Source: Nectonema munidae (taxonomy: Eukaryota > Nematomorpha > Nectonematoida > Nectonematidae). From it: 64,000 nt of DNA. Below are positions 1 through 14,100 of the stretch, piece after piece. The notes beneath the pieces are model-generated. The model saw only the letters and a list, made by a program, of their open reading frames with translations. It searched no databases and had not been told where the DNA came from. The translations under genes were made by a program, and so were the position numbers. The number at the start of each line of letters is the position of its first letter. Position 1 is the first letter of the stretch. Where the stretch lies: assembly GCA_030549495.1 (NCBI GenBank), contig JAUIRK010001017.1, forward strand, positions 124,001 to 188,000. The letters are read 5' to 3'.

Positions 1-593
1 CATTTTTTTTTGCAGATGGATATAATTATTGTAATAACTTCTAAATTTAGTACAAGAAAGTACTAACCTTTATAAATTAGAATAAAAATGGCAACTTTCA
101 TCACAAAGTTTGGAAAAACTTTATCTTTAAATATTCTAAGTGAAGGCAATGGTATCAACATTAGTGAGTATAATGTCATTTTAGATGATATATTTTCAGA
201 AATTAAAATTTGTAAAAAAAATTGATAAATTGAAATAAAAATATGCCAACTCGTCTTTAATTTTGTCTCTGTATATAATAAATAAACAATATTACAAATC
301 ATCGTTCTAATATGATCCTTCAAAGTCATAATATGAAGATAAAATACAAGCCATGATAAAACACATGTCGATTGAAGAAGTCGACCCAGAGTGTGAAGCA
401 TTTTGCTTTGAATATTATAATATGCGAAACAGCCGGTATATATATTTTTGGTTATGTCTACATAAAATTATGCATTAAAATTTTGAGAAATATGGAAATA
501 TTTATACAAATTTATGTTTTTTTTCTATATCTTAGTTTACAAATTTATGAGAATGCAAAGTTAAATATATTTACTTACACTCAAAAATCGCTT
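1..593. other. AT-rich left edge, no gene recognised
   Basis: Both strands carry only short frames with skewed, low-complexity composition (Ile, Leu, Phe, Lys). I find no motif, splice-bounded exon or repeat shared with the rest of the window. Confidence 0.5.
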
Positions 594-684
594 TTAACCC
601 ATTTAAGACCAAGCAAAGCAGACGACTTTTAAATTAGAAATTCGTCTGCGTTCCCTTTGGGAATATTGGTCGTAAATGGGTTAA
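594..684. mobile_element. TTAA-flanked MITE (CAGACGA family), short form
   Basis: TTAA at both ends, core 598-680. Termini CCCATTTAAGACCAAG and the inverted TTGGTCGTAAATGGG. Internal AAGCAGACGA is mirrored by TCGTCTGCG. TTAA duplication and CCC ends are the piggyBac hallmark; the core is far too short to encode anything, so it depends on a transposase supplied elsewhere. Confidence 0.75.
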
Positions 685-1941
685 TAATGATCAATATCTT
701 ATTTATATATATACTTGCTATATTTGATGAATAAATAAAAATGTAGATTTATATGTATTTGTTGCATTTTTAGCAAGGATAATAATCTTTCATATCTGGA
801 AATATGATAGTGAATATGGGATCAACACAGGATCACTGAATCGAAATCCTACGCTTCCAATAGCACGCCATCTGTAATTTAGTTTGGATAATGCAAACAT
901 TGAAAAATATTTCACTCTCGTATATACTTTATGATTATAATAAATTGCGAACTACTAGAATGCCATTTTCCTACTTATACACTGCTAATCATGTCAAATA
1001 TAAAAACGCAAAGCGCGTTTATTTTTCCTTTCATATGGCTAAACAATTTGCTTGAGGTCCAAACCCTAAAATACCATTAACTATGGCTTCCACTGCAGTT
1101 CAACAGCACAAATCCCAGAAATGATGTATTTCGAAAAATGAGTCTTCACTTTTTCAATACAGGCAATATTCTTTTATTTTATTGAATTAATCAATATATA
1201 TAAACGCTATTTTATCACAAAAGTATTTGAAGAAAGATTTCTTCAAAAATTTGCAAAGAACTTTTTTACATATAAAAGTAAAAACTTTTTGTGTGATGAT
1301 GTTTTAAAATCAGGTATCAAAGAATAATAATATAGATAATCATCATCATCATCACCATTTTATCAATTCTTGCACAAAGAGATTTATAATTTTTTTTCAA
1401 ACTCTCCAGTCTATATCATGAAAATAATTATGCAAAAAAGATGCCTATATGCTTTGAAGAAGAAAGTTTAGTACGAATTAAGGAGGAGAAAGACAGAAAA
1501 GACAGTGAAATCGAGTTAGAGTAGTGAAGGAGAGATGAAAGAATATGAAGCTGATTATCTTTGTAAAATCTCTTCCAACTCCATCCAATCTTTGTACACG
1601 ACAGGCGCTCGCCGTTTTCAACTTTTTTGTGCGTATGTATACAATTTTTGTGAAACCAGGTTTCATAAGCTCTATTCCTTTTTATGAGTACTTCATTGAT
1701 TTTCGACTTTGAAGGAAATATGTTTAATCCAAACACTCACCTCTTGTTTGGTTAGAGGTAAACACATTTTAGCTGGATTCACCACCTACAGCATATACTC
1801 TTATTCAGTATAGTATTGCTAAAATCCCTTTTCCACTTTTCTTCGTCATCATCCTCTTCTTCTTCATCAGTAGATCTATTGGCATCTCTCACTCGTTCTC
1901 CGCTCTTCTTCATCGTCCCCGCGTTTTTAAATTTGAAGCGA
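685..1941. other. Upstream region of the TYMP-like gene
   Basis: No recognisable gene. It includes a short (ATC)n run near 1338-1358 and a minus-strand open stretch 1428-1736 (102 codons, no recognised domain) that would read divergently from the TYMP-like gene. The GC content of 1590-1750 is higher than the flanks, so an unrecognised exon or the promoter region is possible. TCAGT at 1805-1809 is a candidate initiator; I see no TATA box at the right distance. Confidence 0.35.
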
Positions 1942-2149
1942 ATGTCTTTTTACAAGTTAGGCGAAGACATCGTCGATCCAAGAAGTCCAATTTCACACTC
2001 CCTCCAACAATACATCTTGTCCAAGGAGACGATGGATGTGATCAAGCGCATGCTTGCGGAAAAACTTGATGACGTGGATCTTTCATATGAAGATTTCCTT
2101 AATTTGTCCAACTTCATCGAAGAGGGGTCGATACATCCGACGCAATTCG
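1942..2149 (+). CDS. TYMP-like exon 1 (residues 1-69 plus split Gly70)
   Basis: Encodes MSFYKLGEDIVD... through SLSYEDFLNLSNFIEEG-like sequence equivalent to the first helices of the TP N-terminal domain (family: RLSEADIRGFVAAVVNG). It ends G|gtactt after HPTQF, leaving phase 1. The upstream frame stays open to a poly-serine stretch (TCTTCTTC repeats, 1843-1872) but has no ATG, so that part is probably 5' UTR. GC content is visibly higher than in the flanks. Confidence 0.82.
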
Positions 2150-5100
2150 GTACTTTCTGCTTTATCTGTACCTAACTTTACTTAGTTCATTGTATTGTTT
2201 GTTTGTTTGCTTGTTTATTGCTTGTGAGAAAGTTTTAATGAATTTTGTTATAGATTACTTTTAATATATATACATATATATATAGAAATTGACCAAAAAA
2301 ACCAAGAAAAACTTTATTTATTTTTTCAATAATGTATTAATTTCTAAATTTTCTCATTTGATTGGTGAATTAAACAAGTACTTAAGTAATTATTTCCTTA
2401 AATAATATCGAAAGGAATTATGAATGTGCTTTTATTTGAAGCTAATTTATTACTTTATTTTAAACTTTAAAACAAAAAATGTGCAAAAACAATATTGTAA
2501 AAAAAGCACAATATGCTCAAATGCATCAAATCAAAAACAAGTAATAATTTATCTTCATCCCTACGATCTTAAGTTTGGAGGGGAGGGAATCAGGAATCTG
2601 GGAGGGAGGGATCTTAATTTGGGAGGGAGGGAATCAGGAATCTTGCTGTAGCAGTAATAAATGGAATGGATAGACCATCGCGTGCCAACCATTATATAGC
2701 TTAAGATAATTGAACCCTTGATAGTCTATCAGCAATTTTTTTTTGAAATAACGTTTAGCTTTACATTATTTCGTTAACCCATTTATGACACATGTTCCCA
2801 AAGGGAACGCAGACGAATTCCTACTTTAAATGGAATTAAATAGAAATTACTAAAGTCGTCTGCTTTGCTTGGTCTTAAATGGGTTAACAAACACATTTAA
2901 CATAAAAAATTGTTTAACATATGTGATTCATAGCCGACGTTGAATTTGAAAGCATATCATAAGGAAATTAGAATAAATTTTAAAAATTATTTATTTTATT
3001 TTTTTTATAAGCAGTGGTTAGCAAATCGCAACCTCGGGTCCATAACGGCTTTATTTTGGGATTCGCAAAAAATGAGTTATATATTTAGCCAAAAAAATTA
3101 AAACTACTTTTCACATTTTGATCTTATTTCTTTCACTAACTTTTAATCATTAATTTTTCTTGATAATAATAATTAGCAGAGTCTGTAATCAATATAGCCA
3201 GAAGCATCAATTTCTTTATTTTGAACAGTGCCCAAGTTTTTGTTATTTATTTGTTAAATGAAAAAGAATGTTTAGCAAGGGTTCTCTTTTTTAATGATTA
3301 TAGAGATGACTTTGATCAAGAAGTTAAAATTTGACAGATACCTTTGAATTTTCTTCACATTATTTAACCGGTTATCCACCACAGTCGATATATGTCGACT
3401 TTCCAAAAATATAATCGTCTGTGTTTACCAATGGTCTTTAACCCATTAAGTACCATAGAAATCAGACGATATTTAAAAAAAGCAGACGATTTATATTCAA
3501 AGTCATTGAAAAAAGCAGACGAAGATGAAATTACTTATGTTTTCAAATGGGAATATTGGGACTTAATGGGTTATAATACAAATATATATCGTCTGATTAT
3601 TCTGGTTGTTAATAGGTTAATCCGCTGATTTGAAAGAAGATTAACTAGCAATAATGAACGTAACTTCTTTGTAACTTTGATAGAATGTAGGTAAATATTT
3701 TGGTGTAAAGAGTCCTTGGGATAAAATAGGTTGGGAATCACTGGTCTAAAATATAAATCTAATTTCAAATTTTATTTGTGAATTATACTTTTTGTGTAAT
3801 ATTATTTTAAAACATAAATTATTTTTTATATAAAATTTTTGCCTAAGATAATTATTATTGTTTGCATAGAATTATTCATTTTCCAAAATACTTCCTTCTC
3901 GTAGAAGCATAGACTTTTCTGCAACTTTCAAAGTATAGCGATCTCCTGCCCAAATTACTTAAACTTACGGAAATGTTTCTTCTGAATCTCGAAAATGAGT
4001 ATCACTTAAAGTAAAAATGAGATGATTGAAGGGATACTAGTGTCATACAAAAATGCTATAGTTAACAATTTAGTCTCCTCAAATAATGAACACCTCCGAA
4101 AAAATAATTAAGGAAGAGAACGTTAGTAAATTGAATTAGTTGCAAGTTACACTAAAATAAAATTTATAAAATACATATAAATATTGAAGAGTTAAAAATG
4201 ATTTATCTATAAAATTCTAAATTTTTTTATATTAAATTTTAACATTTTAATCTTTGAAAAATACACATATAACAAGAAGAAAATTGGATACTTTTTTTGA
4301 AAAAACTTACCTATACCATTATTATAATTCAATTTAAAATAACTATTCCTTTGATAAAGGAGTTTAAGCATTTGAGGATCAGAGTGATACCGGTGGACCA
4401 AGAAATGAAAATCGTCTGCTTTATGTATCTATGAAAAAGAAAGCACACGATTAGTCTTCAAAATTGTCTTCCTCAAAAGGTTAAACTCTGAAACTGTTCT
4501 TAAGTTTTTCTAAAAGAATATAGTCTTCAATTTTCTTCTTGTTGTTATATATACCTGTATATAAATTATTATTATTATGGACATATCTGCCAAATATACA
4601 ATTTAAACATTTTATATGCTTTCCCTTTCAGGCATTGGCTTTGCAAGATTTATAGCTTGCTTTCTTTTTCAATGAGTTTTTATATACTTAAAACTCTTTG
4701 AGGACCAGAATCTTGAAAAATAATCATCTGCCTTCTTTTTCCATTCATTTTTGTATGTTTTAACCCATTTAAGGCCAAGCAAAGCAGACGATATCTAAAA
4801 AAAACGCAGACGATTTATATTCAAAGTCATTGAAAAAAGCAGACGAAGATGAAATTACTTATGTTCCAAAATAGGAACATTGGCCATAAATGAGTTAAGC
4901 AGAAGATTATTATTTCTTGGTACACCAGTGTCACCCTAATCCTCAAAGGGATATTAAAGCAGACGGTTTTTATTCTATGGGACATTGATGCCCCATTATG
5001 CATGAAAGGGTTATTAACATTAATACTTTTTCAAAAATTTTCATAAATTTATTATATTGAAGTTATATGTCAAAATAATTTCTATTTAAAATTTTTAATT

Positions 5101-8100
5101 GAACTACTTTTGGAGAATCGTAAGTTATCAAGTATAAGTAATGAATTAGTTATCTAATGGAAAAATAATAATTAGTATAAACGGAACTAATTTTTTCTCT
5201 TTGACAAACTTCATAAGTGCAACTTCAAAATTAATTAATTAAAAAAATTAATTAGCTTATTACAATAACTCTACCCCTAATCCCACAAAGGAATCGGGGG
5301 TGATTTCATCTCTAGCAAATGGACCAAGATGAAAAAGCGTTGTATAATACTGCGGAGGAAGAAAGTGTTACAATTCGAGCGATTTTAATAAGGAAGCTTT
5401 AATGATGACTAAGTCACTTCAATTCTTCTCTGAAAACAAATATTTTTGGAAACGGAGAAATTTTGAGCCAAAAGAATTTGATTTGTGATTCATAATTGCA
5501 GTGGTTCCCAACCTTTTTCCAGTGGTGTTCCAATTTAAGACTCACCAGACTTTCTACGACCCCACACAAAGATCAAGACTATATTCATTGATCATAAGAA
5601 TGGTACATAACTGCAGTAACTTGTTTTATTATAGCAAAAACGAAAATATCCATTTATATACAATATAATTAGCTCAAAATTACATAATTGGATGTTACTG
5701 ATGCGAGTAATTTAAGCTTTATTTTGATAATAAACAATAATGTTCTTAATGTCATGTTTGGTAGTGTTTTTCTATTACCAACTTCTCAATCTGTGATTTT
5801 GTTTTGGATACAGCACAACGTAGGTCATCTTCAGCATGGAGTTTATTTCGTAGCTTTGATTTTATAAGTTGTAAAGATGAAAAGGTCACTTTACACATAA
5901 AGAGGAGGCATGAGAATTTTCAGCCTTCAGCCAAATTTGGATATCGAAATGATTGCTTGATCCAAAATTGATTCACTGCTATGGATTCAAAGTCAGTGTT
6001 TGCACAGTTAGATCTGATAAGATCAATGAATTCCTCTTGAAATCTTTCAGAAACATCCTCCATTTTTGCAGCAAATGGTTTTATAAGTAAGCTATGGGAT
6101 AACTGAGGCATTTCTGGAAAATATCAACTAAACTCCTCTTTTGTCTCCAAGTGTTGGATCAGCAAACTTTGAAAACTGTTGTTGAATGGAACATCAGTCT
6201 CATTTTCTTCAACAGATGTATTTAATGTGGGAAACATGTAAAAATTTCCCTTTTTTTATCCTTGACAGCCAAAGATCCAACTTAATTTGGAAGGCATTTT
6301 GTGTTTCTGCAAAATCAAGTGTTGGAAGTCTCTCTCTGAAGTGAAAGATTAAGGAAATTCAGAATTGTGAAGAAATCTACCAAGAATGCAGTTTTTAAGC
6401 AATCAACTCAAAAAATCTCTTCAATACTTTTCCTTTTGACAGCCACCTTAAGTCAGCGGGCAATAGAAGAACTTCGCGCTTGGAATCGATTTCTTGGCAC
6501 AGTTTAGCGAACCAGCGATTGTTCAATGCATTTGACTTTATGAAGTTAACTGTTTTAACAATTGATTGCATAACAGTTTTCAAATCTGTTGTCAATGTTT
6601 TTGAAGCAAATACTTGACGATGTATAATGCAATGAACTCGAACACCTTGTGGAGAAACATTTTTACCATCTATTGAAATCCAGATCTACCGTCTAACATA
6701 GACGGTGCACCATCAGTACATATGCCACAAACATTTTCCCACTTAGTCCATGTCCTTTAAGAAATGATCCTATTTTTTCATTTATCTGAATTTTAATTAT
6801 TCACAAACAACTCATTTAGTATTTCTTACATATATGCGCATGTCTTTCTTCAGCTTACTGTAGTTTTCTAAACATCAATATTTTTGGCGTATATGACTTG
6901 AAACTAAGGTTGGTAATTTGCAGTGAAATTATCATTAATATTCAGGGAATATCATCATATTGAACGTAGTTAATAGAAAATTGAAACATAAGACAACCTT
7001 CTATAACACACAGAGACACACACACAAGAAAGAAAAAAACTATGCATCTGAGTACAAAAGCAAAACAAAATTAGTCCTTGAAATACTGACTATTAAAACA
7101 CAAGAGATAAATCAAATTTTCAAATATTACAACGCTCCATACTTACAACTTTCCAAATACAAATTCAGTGTTGGCTTAAGCAGACTGGTAGCACAATGAC
7201 ATACAGACATGCCAGATGCAAACTCTTAACTGACACAAATGATCCTAGACAGGCATATATATGGACATCCGAAGCACTATCGATACAGGTAAAAATAGCC
7301 AAGAACATGTGATCCCCGCAAGTTAATCCTAGGATTAAAAAGGTCCTCAAAAAGAAGATAGACAACAATCTACTGTACAATTGATTGCCCCAATTAATCT
7401 TGGCATTAAAAAGGGGAAATAGTACAGTCTGACCTAACGTATATTCTATCCTTTGTCTTTTAGAATTAGGCCTATATATACCGTCTCAGATCGGAATGGG
7501 CAAAGTTCGGGAGAAGCCTTCTGAATCCTCTTAATCCATTGATATCAGCCAAATCCGTTATAAATCATTATCATTTATAACGTCTTGCGATCCAAAGAAA
7601 ATTACACGTCGACCGCAAATGGGGTCGGGACTCCGGAGTTGGGAACCCCTGCTTTATTGGATGGATGCTGAAATCAAACAAAGAGAATAATAAAAAAATA
7701 TTTTTAAATATTTTAATATCTCATAACCTGTACGATTGAACGCGGTTAGACAATTTGAGTGTCATCTCCAACCTGTATAATACGATGATTCATCTCTAAC
7801 CTGTATACTACGATGGTCCTATATCATGGACAAATGACTAGGAAGACAATGTTAAACTTTCTCTTCATATTTTGATATATGTAAGATTTGATATACCTGA
7901 TTCGGGGAGACGAAGTTAGAAAAGTTATTTTAAATAATATATTTGTCAAATAATAATCAAAATATCAAAAAATAATAAACTTTCTGTTCATATTTTGCTA
8001 GATGTAAGATTTGATATACCTGATACGATGTTACAAAAGTTATTAACTATATTTGGCAATTTGCACGATTTTAAATATTATATTTGCAAATAATCAAAAT

Positions 8101-11100
8101 AAAATTCTGTAATCAAAGAATCGAAAAATGTTCAAATCAAAAAATATTTATTCTTTTTAAATATATCGTTGGCTACCCTTACTTTTAGTTTCGTATATGC
8201 ATGATTTGATAAAAATGATCAGAGAGACTAAGTTTATCTTTCTATTCTAAAAGTAACGAGAGCTAACGATATATTTAAAAAGAATAAATATTTGTTGATT
8301 TGAACATTTCGAATAAGTAAAGCAAAATTTCACAAAATTTTGAGAAGATTTAATTTTAAGTAGTATTATTTTCCTTTATTTCGATAAAAAGTAATACCCC
8401 ATATGTTTCATGATGGGAAGAACGCTGTAAAGTGATGATTATTCGCTTTAGGTGCTGTGATTATGCTTTTGAATATGAAAGAAATGAATTTGCAGGAAGC
8501 ATCGGCTTTCATCAGAGCATTTGCGGAAAAAAACAAGAAATTTATGCCTGAGAAAGAAAGTGGGCGACATGTGGTAGATTTCTGGGGATTAGAAGAACTG
8601 GGTGATAAGATCAGCATTATCTTGATTCCAGCATTGGCTGCTTGTGGTTTGATAGTAAGGATGTTTTAAATTTTGAATGATATTTATGCTTCCAATTTCT
8701 TTTGAAAAGGGGAATAGTTGCTTTTTGGTTTTTAGGGGAATAGCGAAATTAGTGAACTAGCATTTGACTTCATAAAGTTAACAGTCATAAATTGAATATT
8801 GAATTTTCGATGCAAAAAAAGAAACAACAAAAATGCCAAAATTTCTTTCCACGAATAATAATACTTGTTCTTATTATGATATCACAAACTGAAAAAAATA
8901 GGTTTTAATAGAACACAATTTCAATTTTTTGGGGATTAAAAGTGTACTTTTTTTTTAAAATAAATTTTATATTCATAAATGACATTTTTGTGCCTCCTTT
9001 GATAAACTCTTATTTGCTACACTCAACCTTCCCTCGCTTAGTTGTGTGAAATAGGGACTTTGTACGGACCTCCTCTTCCTCTTTCAAGAGGATGAGTAAA
9101 TAATAAAGTTAGTTTTCTCAAACAATGCGAACCAAAGAAATTATAACCATGTTTTACAAAACATTTAAAAATAGAATTTGGCCTAGCACACATTTTTATT
9201 GATGTTAAATATCATTTTAAAATTGCGATAACAAAATGATTGCAAGAGATTATTACTTCCATTATTTTGTTGAATAATAATAAAGTTAAAATAATGAAAT
9301 ACTTTTATAGGTTTGCTGCTAAAAATTAAACTTTAAATAAACAATAAACTGATCTTTATATAAGTGAGTGAATTTTAAAAAAGAAATTAAAAATACCAAA
9401 ACATTTGATTTAAGCTACGTTGAGTAAAGTTAAAATGAGATTTCAATTTTCGAAGAACTATTTCAACTTTATGTTAATAAATCTAATAATTGTAAACTTA
9501 CAAAGCCTTATCAGAATCCATGACATCCTTTTTCAATAACGATCAATACAAAACTTGTAGTTCACATTTAATTAGTTTTTTTCCGTAATATTAAACTGTC
9601 AAATTAAATTGCTAATTACAAATGATCTGATTAATCAATTAGTTAAATTTCTATCATTTCCCTCATAGGCATCTCATGAAATGATGTCGCAAACCTTATT
9701 TTTTTTCATACAGTAAAAATAAAAAAATATAGCATATCAAAATTTTGAAAAGGGAATTTGAAACGTAATAAATGCAATAGAAAAAGTTCAAAAATATTTG
9801 TTAGACGTTTTTACCTTGATGCTTTTTTGTGGATTCTCAAGTAAAATCATTGCACATTAAAATTTTTTCATAAAAACTCATTTTCAACGCCAGTCCAAAG
9901 AAGTCAATTTGAAGTAGTAATGTTTCTTACGCGATAAGCTGAATAACAAATTGATAAAGTTTTTTCAAAATTTAATTACTGCAACGCAAAAAAGTTCTCG
10001 TCTTCAATTTATCACCTAAAACGCCTTTCAGAGTAGAAAAAGTTCACAACGAAGAAATAGCAGCTTGCAAAAGTTAGTTTTCTTGTGCATTAGTAAGTTT
10101 ACTATTTAATTGAAAATTAATCAAAAAAAGCAGTGATATATATGATACATAGTTAAGTGTGTGAAGCTTAGGAGATAAGTAAATCATAAAACGTTATCGA
10201 GAGTAATGTTTTATAGGGCAAGTGACGGGCTCGACCCTGATCAATTCATTAACTCAAAGTTGTGCTAAGTCAAGTTCAAAATATAGCAAACTTGGATATT
10301 TATCGTGATATAGCTTTTTTAGTAAGTCACATCGAATCAATTTTCTTTTTACAAATTAGCCATCGAACGGTATCGTAAATTCAAACGGTAACATAGCGAA
10401 TCACGCGACTTCTTTGAAGGCGCAAATCGGAATGAAATATTTAGTCGTTGTATTTTGACTGAAATACTGACATTATTTTTATAGGATATACTTGGTGTTG
10501 CCAATTTAGGGAAAAAAGTTGCTGAAGTCAGGGCTTTTAACAAGAGAGCTTTTTTTAGGAATTAATTTTATTTGTTTATTTTGGCGCATATTAAAATATA
10601 ATATAGAAAATAAGCATTCATTTCTAAAGTGGAAAAATATTAATTTAATTTTAGGCAAGAAACTTGAATAAGGTTGGTTAGATAGTAGGCCTGGATACGA
10701 CAAAGTCTTAAGTTCGATTTAAGTTAAAGTCTTCTTTACTCGTAGTTGGAGACGAATCGTGCAATGCCAACATTCAACTGAGATTCAGCAGATTTTGAAT
10801 GGAAAAAACCTTTATATACCTGAATAGGAAGAAAAACAGACACTTTAAGATTTTGGAAGCTTTGGTTCATCAAATTCAATATGCTGTTGAAGAAAATTTT
10901 TTCAATAGATTTAGTAAACTTTATTCAAATACACCCAATAAATTATATATACATAATAAAAGTAGTATTCAATACACATCATTCAACTCATCATAATTCA
11001 TAAGCGATGTCATTCTCTCTCAATAATAATTTGTGTCTTAGTGAAAAGCCGTAGCTTGGCCAAACACTTCAACCATTCTGCCAAAACTAACTTGCAGTGA

Positions 11101-14100
11101 ATTCAAGGCCATAAAGTCGCAGACTGGAAGTGAAACGGGAAAGACACCTAATACTTTTTTTAGTTTGATATTGAACTACTAGTGCAGGATGTTCCGACTT
11201 ATTGGAACAGTGCATACCCTATGCTGAAGCAGCTTCAAAGGGGGAAAAGGTCTGTGTAGCTCTACCTCTCTGACCATGATGAGCCGCCAAATTTTTCTTC
11301 TTCTGAGTGACAAATTATAGAACAAGTTCATAACAACTAAAACCTTATAGAACAAGTTCCTTCAGCTTTTCTTCCAGCTTACTGTTGAAATGAGTGCCGT
11401 ATCATGCCCACTCTCCACTGTTTATCCTAAACGTAAGCACTCTGACAAGATACCTTAAAAACACCACTTACAAAAAAGGCCTCAAAATGATCAAGCAGAG
11501 ACTCCGGTCTACGCTTAGTGCTAGGTTCTTCTGTGCTTCTAGTTCTGGTATTGATATCACGAGGACTGGGTCACATGTTGTACCAACAGTACTTGACCCC
11601 CGCTTCAAATTACACTTTCTGAATGACAATGCACATGGAAATACTTTGCTCCTTCACGAACTATTTCAGCACCATAGCCTTCAAAACGCGAGTGTGGAGA
11701 CAGTTCACGAAGTTGTTCACATTAGTTGTCCCAATGACGAAGTATCTGAAGGTAGAAGAGAGGATGACTTCATGGCCTGCTTTCAAGAAGTTGCTAGATC
11801 ATACGAAGAAGCGAATATAACAGTGACTAGCTCCAAGAAAGATATCGCAGATGAGGCAGCCAACGAAGTCTTTCTCACTCCACTGCTCGAAAGAAACAAA
11901 TGTCCCCTGCAATACTGGAAGCCAGAAGAAAAGTTTCCACTGCTGAACTAGCATCATCAGTGTACCCTGAGCGTTTCGGAATACGGCGGCATTTTTGAGG
12001 AAAAACAGACAATACTTTTACCTAAAAGAGGAGAGATGCTCCTGTTTCTTCACCAGAATGGTAGAAAATTTTCTGGATAAATTTCATGTGCTGCTTGATT
12101 TTGTGCAACATAGTCCCATATATAAACTTTCTATCTGTCATTGAATAAGGAATTTTTCTGTGACAAATATACTTCTCTTTAAATATCAATCAGATATTAT
12201 CCTGGTCTTTTTCGAGGTAATTATCCGGTTTATCCGGTCAGATACAAGAAGTATTCGAAGTGGATGCCCAATACCGAATAATCGTCGGTATCCGGCCGGA
12301 TAGACTATCCGGTACAGCCCTAATAAATATTAAAGAAATTTTTTTTGCAATATTAGCCACTTTTTAGCGCTATTCAGAATTAACTACTTTTATTTTGGAG
12401 ACTTCGCAACCCAGGCTAGATTGACTGAATATGAAAAAACGATTCATTTGAGAGTCTCGCTTTGAATTGAATCTTAAAATTTTCCTTTTTTATTAATAAA
12501 AATGTTTGCTAATTAAATAGAACGGGTTTGTGTTTATTTTACTGTTATCAAATTACTTTAATCTGAAACTGACATATGCTTTATTGTCGATCCATATAAC
12601 CTAGGTTCCAAAAGTGTACTCGCCAAATATTGAAAATGAGGATGGAACGTTATTCAAACTTTCAAAGATTCATGGCTTTCAAAGCACCTTTGAAGCTTCT
12701 CAATTAGCGGAATTTATCGAAGAAACCAACTGTTGCATTGCAGAAACAATGGAAAATATTGTGCCATTTGAAACGATGATGCGAAATCTCTGCGAAATCA
12801 CTATGACCCATCAAAATAAAACTTTCATCGCAGGTAAACCCCCTTTTCTATCATTCATATAGGCAAAGTTTTTGCGTAAAAAGAGTAAAAAATCATTTTT
12901 CGTTTTGAATAAAATTTGCTTTCATACCCCTTTCAGCTCTAAAAAAATGGCTGATATAAAATATTTCAATTATACGTGAAATTCAAACGCTTATAATTTA
13001 GACTGTTGCTTTTACATTGTCATCAATTTTTATCCAAGGCATTTTTCTCAATGTAAAAATTGTAAGTTTCAAATCTTCTTAATGGCATTCATTAGTCCAT
13101 TTATTTTTATATACGTTTATAAAAAGTATTGTTTGCTTTTTCCCCATGACACACGGAATTATTTATGATTATAATTGTTGTATAAAGAGTTTCCGTTATA
13201 CGCAGCAAACATATGTAATTTGTCAAAGGATTGAAGAAATTTATAACTACTCTTTATGCGAAAATGATTTAAAATTTTGTCGTATTAGTTTGATGTGTGT
13301 TGAACGTGCTTTTATTCATAGTTGATATTTCGAAAGATATTTTTTATTTACATTTATTTGTAGCCATTAATTTGTGAAATGTATGCATTTTAATTAATAT
13401 TTTTTTGACGACCTATTTTATATAAAAAAGAAATTAAATTTTAAAATTCACAAGTTATAGTCGAAAATATAATAATTTTAAATTATTGAAAAGTCTTTTT
13501 TATAATAAAAAAATTTAAGTAAAAATTATTTTAACGTAAAATTCGGAAGAAAATTTATACACTTTGATAAATATTAACTTTTATAAGTTGATAAAGTTAT
13601 AAAGCGTTATTCTCTAATGTTTAAAATAATAATCAATAAATCTATTATTGAAGTCAACAAAATTTGATTTTGATTGTCGGCGTAATCTCGTATAACCATA
13701 TTTTTTTCGATGAATGCAGTCAATCTACGTTAAAGCGAACAGAAAAAATTACGGAGTTAAAATATGCTTACATTTATATTAAAAAAATTTTGAACTTTTT
13801 TTATCTTTCCGGCATTCAAAGGTGAAAAGAAAAAGAAAAAAAAAATTTTATATGAGGATTCGGATTAACAAGTATTGACAATAAATTTTAAAAAAAGTAA
13901 TGTCACAAATCACACATAATTTTAATAAATTTTATAGAAATAAAGTTGTGTATTTAAAGTTTTCATTTTAAATGCTTCCAAAAATAAGCACCATATATAA
14001 TTTTGGCGAAGTCTTATAGTTTGAAATTGGCGTATCAAAAAAAATCGCTTTTTCATATAAAAAGTTTGGACGCTCTATTTTATTCAATTTTTTTATTGTC

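Noticed and set aside
63-632. Overlapping 112- and 86-codon frames at the left edge
   Set aside because: Composition is that of AT-rich chance frames (Ile/Leu/Phe/Tyr/Lys) with no motif; no promoter or splice context.
1816-1941. N-terminal extension of the TYMP-like protein with a poly-serine run
   Set aside because: No ATG in that part of the frame and the serine run comes from a TCTTCTTC simple repeat; treated as 5' UTR.
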